Assembly (NCBI GenBank): GCA_039033995.1
Contig: JBCCBP010000018.1
Span: 1 to 64,000 of the forward strand
Length of the DNA stretch: 64,000 nucleotides
Direction: 5' to 3'
From: CALBPI01 sp039033995
Lineage (GTDB): Bacteria > Pseudomonadota > Gammaproteobacteria > Steroidobacterales > Woeseiaceae
In this document: positions 62,299 through 64,000 of the stretch, piece after piece
How positions within the stretch are numbered: the stretch's first letter is position 1
Layout: the number at the start of each line of letters is the position of its first letter
Notes under the pieces: model-generated
What the model saw: the letters and a program-made list of their open reading frames with translations, nothing else
The model's database searches: none
What the model was told of the DNA's origin: nothing
Translations under genes and position numbers: made by a program

Positions 62299-62826
62299 TT
62301 AGTGATCCATCGTCAACGAGTCTTCGAGCAGTTCGATTTCTCGCTCAGACCGTCGGGTCAGAATGGTGATCAACAGTACACCGGACAGCGCGCCCACCAT
62401 GCCCGCCATTGTCGGGATAGTGGCCGATGACACGCCGTCGGCCATCGAACGAACATTACCCGAACCGGACAGCGCCATGACTTCAAACACACGAATCATG
62501 CCGGTCACCGTGCCCATCAGGCCGAGCAATGGACACAGCGCGACCAGGGTCTTGATGTATGACAACCACTGCTCGCTCGCCAATTCCACCTCAGAAACGA
62601 TTGCCTCGCGAATGCGATGCGCATTCCACGAGCGACGCTCGGAGCGCGCTTCCCATTTCGCACGCGCTGCGTCAATGAGCTTGGGCAGTCCCGTGCGATA
62701 GAAAATGGTGCGCTCCACGATTAAGAACCACATGACGAATATGGTGACGGCGATCGCTTTAAGCAGCGGACCGCCCGCCTCCATGAAATCACGAACGGAT
62801 AGAAACTGATCTTCTAACCAACGCAT
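62299..62826 (-). CDS. exbB2: ExbB / MotA-TolQ-family proton channel protein (ExbB2)
   Basis: A 175-residue protein with three membrane helices. The conserved segment SYIKTLVALCPLLGLMGTVTGMIRVFEVMALSG and GVSSATIPTMAGMVGALSGVLLI carry the ExbB pore residues. It powers TonB with ExbD. Its ATG lies 9 nt after the stop of the ttpC-like gene; the shorter length than classical ExbB fits the ExbB2 type. Confidence 0.93.
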   Translation of the reverse strand: MRWLEDQFLSVRDFMEAGGPLLKAIAVTIFVMWFLIVERTIFYRTGLPKLIDAARAKWEARSERRSWNAHRIREAIVSEVELASEQWLSYIKTLVALCPLLGLMGTVTGMIRVFEVMALSGSGNVRSMADGVSSATIPTMAGMVGALSGVLLITILTRRSEREIELLEDSLTMDH

Positions 62827-62835
62827 GTGTGGCTC

Positions 62836-64000
62836 CTAGGCTTTGTGCGCCGCTTCCGAGTGCTCGGCAATCAAGCCAGCACTCTGTTCTTGCAACACGC
62901 TGAGCAGTCGCTTAGCACGACCCGACAGGAAGGTGTGGAACAGGATCATCGGAATCGCGACGACCAGACCCAATACGGTTGTCATCAACGCTTGCGAGAT
63001 ACCACCAGCCATCAGTTTCGGATCGCCAGCGCCGTACAGCGTAATCACCTGGAAGGTCTTGATCATACCGGTAACCGTACCGAGCAGACCGGCCAACGGA
63101 GCGACCGCCGCAATAACCTTCACAATCAATAGACCACGCGTAATCTTCGGCACTTCTTTTAAGACCGCTTCGTTCAGCTTAAGTTCCAGAGTCTCGGTAT
63201 CGACACTCTTGTTCTCGGTGTAAGCCATCAGTACGCGGCCAAGCGGGTTGTCTGCCGTTGGGTTACCGACCGACTTGAGCTGCTTGGAAACCTTGCCGTT
63301 GGCAGACACCAGACTCAATAACAGGAAGAGTGCAATGATCAGCCCGACAATACCAAGGCCGATAATGCAATAACCAACGATACCGCCATCGTTGATGCGA
63401 TCAACGATGGATTTCGACTCCACCAATGTGGCCAATACGCCGCCTCGCGTCGGATCGATACCGACGGTGACAGTCTCACCCGCAGATGCTCCGAACAAAT
63501 CGCCCGCGCTCGAAGTAAATCGGCCTTGTGGCTGCTTCGGTAGCCCCTTTAGAGCACCGGTCTTCGGATTGAATTCCAGATAACTGCCATCGCCGATCAT
63601 GACGAAATTGCCAATACGCACTACCTCAGAGCTAGCAACCGTATCGTCCGACTGGATCACGTTGGTCTGAAACTTCGCCACTTTCCCTGACTCGACAACT
63701 TCCCGCTGCAACTCGAACCAAAGCTGCTCAATCTCTTCAATCGAAGCAAGGTTAGTCGAGCTCGCCATCTTCGTACCCAACGCGACGAGGAAATCTTCGC
63801 GATCCGGGTATTGGATGCTGGTCAGTGAGTTAGCGAATTTGCCCTGCGTGTCGCCAGAAACCTGCTGGAGCACACCAAAGAGTTCTTTCAGCTCACCCAG
63901 CGCTTCGTCAAGCTCAGCTTCTTTGGTTGCAAGCAAACTGTTATTTGCCTCGAAAGCCGCCTCGAGCTCGGCACCACGACGCTCAGCCGCAGCACGTTCA
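62836..64000 (-). CDS. TtpC-type MotA/TolQ/ExbB protein with periplasmic extension (5' end beyond window)
   Basis: At least 388 residues are in frame; the N-terminus is cut by the right edge. The visible N-terminal part is a coiled coil rich in E/L (ATKEAELDEALGELKELF), then a periplasmic beta-rich region (SEVVRIGNFVMIGDGSYLEFNPKTGALKGLPKQP). The C-terminal 200 residues are the ExbB-like membrane core (LLSLV, VAPLAGLLGTVTGMIKTFQVI, ISQALMTTVLGLVVAIPMILFH). This layout is that of TtpC, the extra protein of Vibrio-type TonB2 systems that is needed for energy transfer. It heads the operon exbB-exbD-tonB-TPR. Confidence 0.85.
   Translation of the reverse strand, partial: ERAAAERRGAELEAAFEANNSLLATKEAELDEALGELKELFGVLQQVSGDTQGKFANSLTSIQYPDREDFLVALGTKMASSTNLASIEEIEQLWFELQREVVESGKVAKFQTNVIQSDDTVASSEVVRIGNFVMIGDGSYLEFNPKTGALKGLPKQPQGRFTSSAGDLFGASAGETVTVGIDPTRGGVLATLVESKSIVDRINDGGIVGYCIIGLGIVGLIIALFLLLSLVSANGKVSKQLKSVGNPTADNPLGRVLMAYTENKSVDTETLELKLNEAVLKEVPKITRGLLIVKVIAAVAPLAGLLGTVTGMIKTFQVITLYGAGDPKLMAGGISQALMTTVLGLVVAIPMILFHTFLSGRAKRLLSVLQEQSAGLIAEHSEAAHKA

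Noticed and set aside
1..64000. tRNA, rRNA, insertion sequences, prophage, CRISPR array
   Set aside because: I looked for tRNA-like cloverleaf 3' CCA units, transposase-like ORFs, integrases and regularly spaced repeats and found none that I could support by eye.

Overview
The window looks like chromosomal DNA of a free-living, probably aquatic gammaproteobacterium. The evidence is the fabD-fabG-acpP-fabF-pabC-mltG-tmk-holB-pilZ order, a gspG-N type II secretion (T2SS) cluster next to a rhombosortase, a TtpC-type TonB system, a PlsB-like acyltransferase and a paired AddAB-like helicase/nuclease. No rRNA, tRNA, prophage, insertion sequence or CRISPR array was recognised. The genes are densely packed, with many 1-8 nt overlaps that indicate operons. 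Genus and species cannot be assigned from sequence reading alone.

Layout: 1-3.2 kb holds the start of a FAN1-like VRR-NUC nuclease gene (cut by the left edge), a TauE/SafE permease, and three small genes (YdeI/DUF1905, CpcT/CpeT-like, DUF1330 lipoprotein). 3.5-8.3 kb holds a secreted subtilisin-like protease with two C-terminal PPC domains, a Tat-exported flavin amine oxidase and a class C beta-lactamase-like hydrolase. 8.3-10.8 kb is modABC for molybdate uptake. 10.9-13.3 kb pairs a cyclic-nucleotide-binding/thioredoxin-reductase-like fusion with a fatty acid hydroxylase. 13.34-13.49 kb carries a tiny independent unit on the minus strand: a 24-codon ORF with a near-perfect Shine-Dalgarno and its own terminator. 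13.7-16.8 kb is a DUF1800/DUF1501 pair. 16.8-20.7 kb is a glycerolipid acyltransferase pair. 20.8-25.6 kb is a signalling group: a degenerate histidine kinase, an intact kinase and a membrane diguanylate cyclase. 25.6-31.2 kb holds a GDPD, a TIR-like protein, an EEP-family hydrolase, a bifunctional beta-oxidation enzyme and a double-cNMP/rhodanese protein.

31.2-40.5 kb is a long minus-strand run for fatty acid synthesis, folate precursor, peptidoglycan and DNA replication genes, with a rhombosortase at its upstream end. 40.7-46.2 kb is gspGHIJKLMN; gspK is interrupted by one extra copy of a TGGA tetranucleotide, so the allele as read is off. 46.2-53.5 kb holds addAB-like genes and a PLP aminotransferase whose leader contains an intrinsic terminator. 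54.1-59.7 kb holds etfBA, a membrane protein, a peroxiredoxin, HMG-CoA lyase, an acyl-CoA dehydrogenase and a ferredoxin, suggesting leucine/acyl-CoA catabolism feeding the electron-transfer flavoprotein. 59.8-64 kb is a ttpC-exbB-exbD-tonB-TPR operon cut by the right edge.

The most unusual signals are the tetranucleotide slippage tract in gspK, the 24-codon transcription unit, the terminator in the aminotransferase leader, and the pseudokinase/kinase pair. No complete new defence or biosynthetic system was identified. The TIR-like gene at 26.6 kb is the nearest to a defence-type domain.
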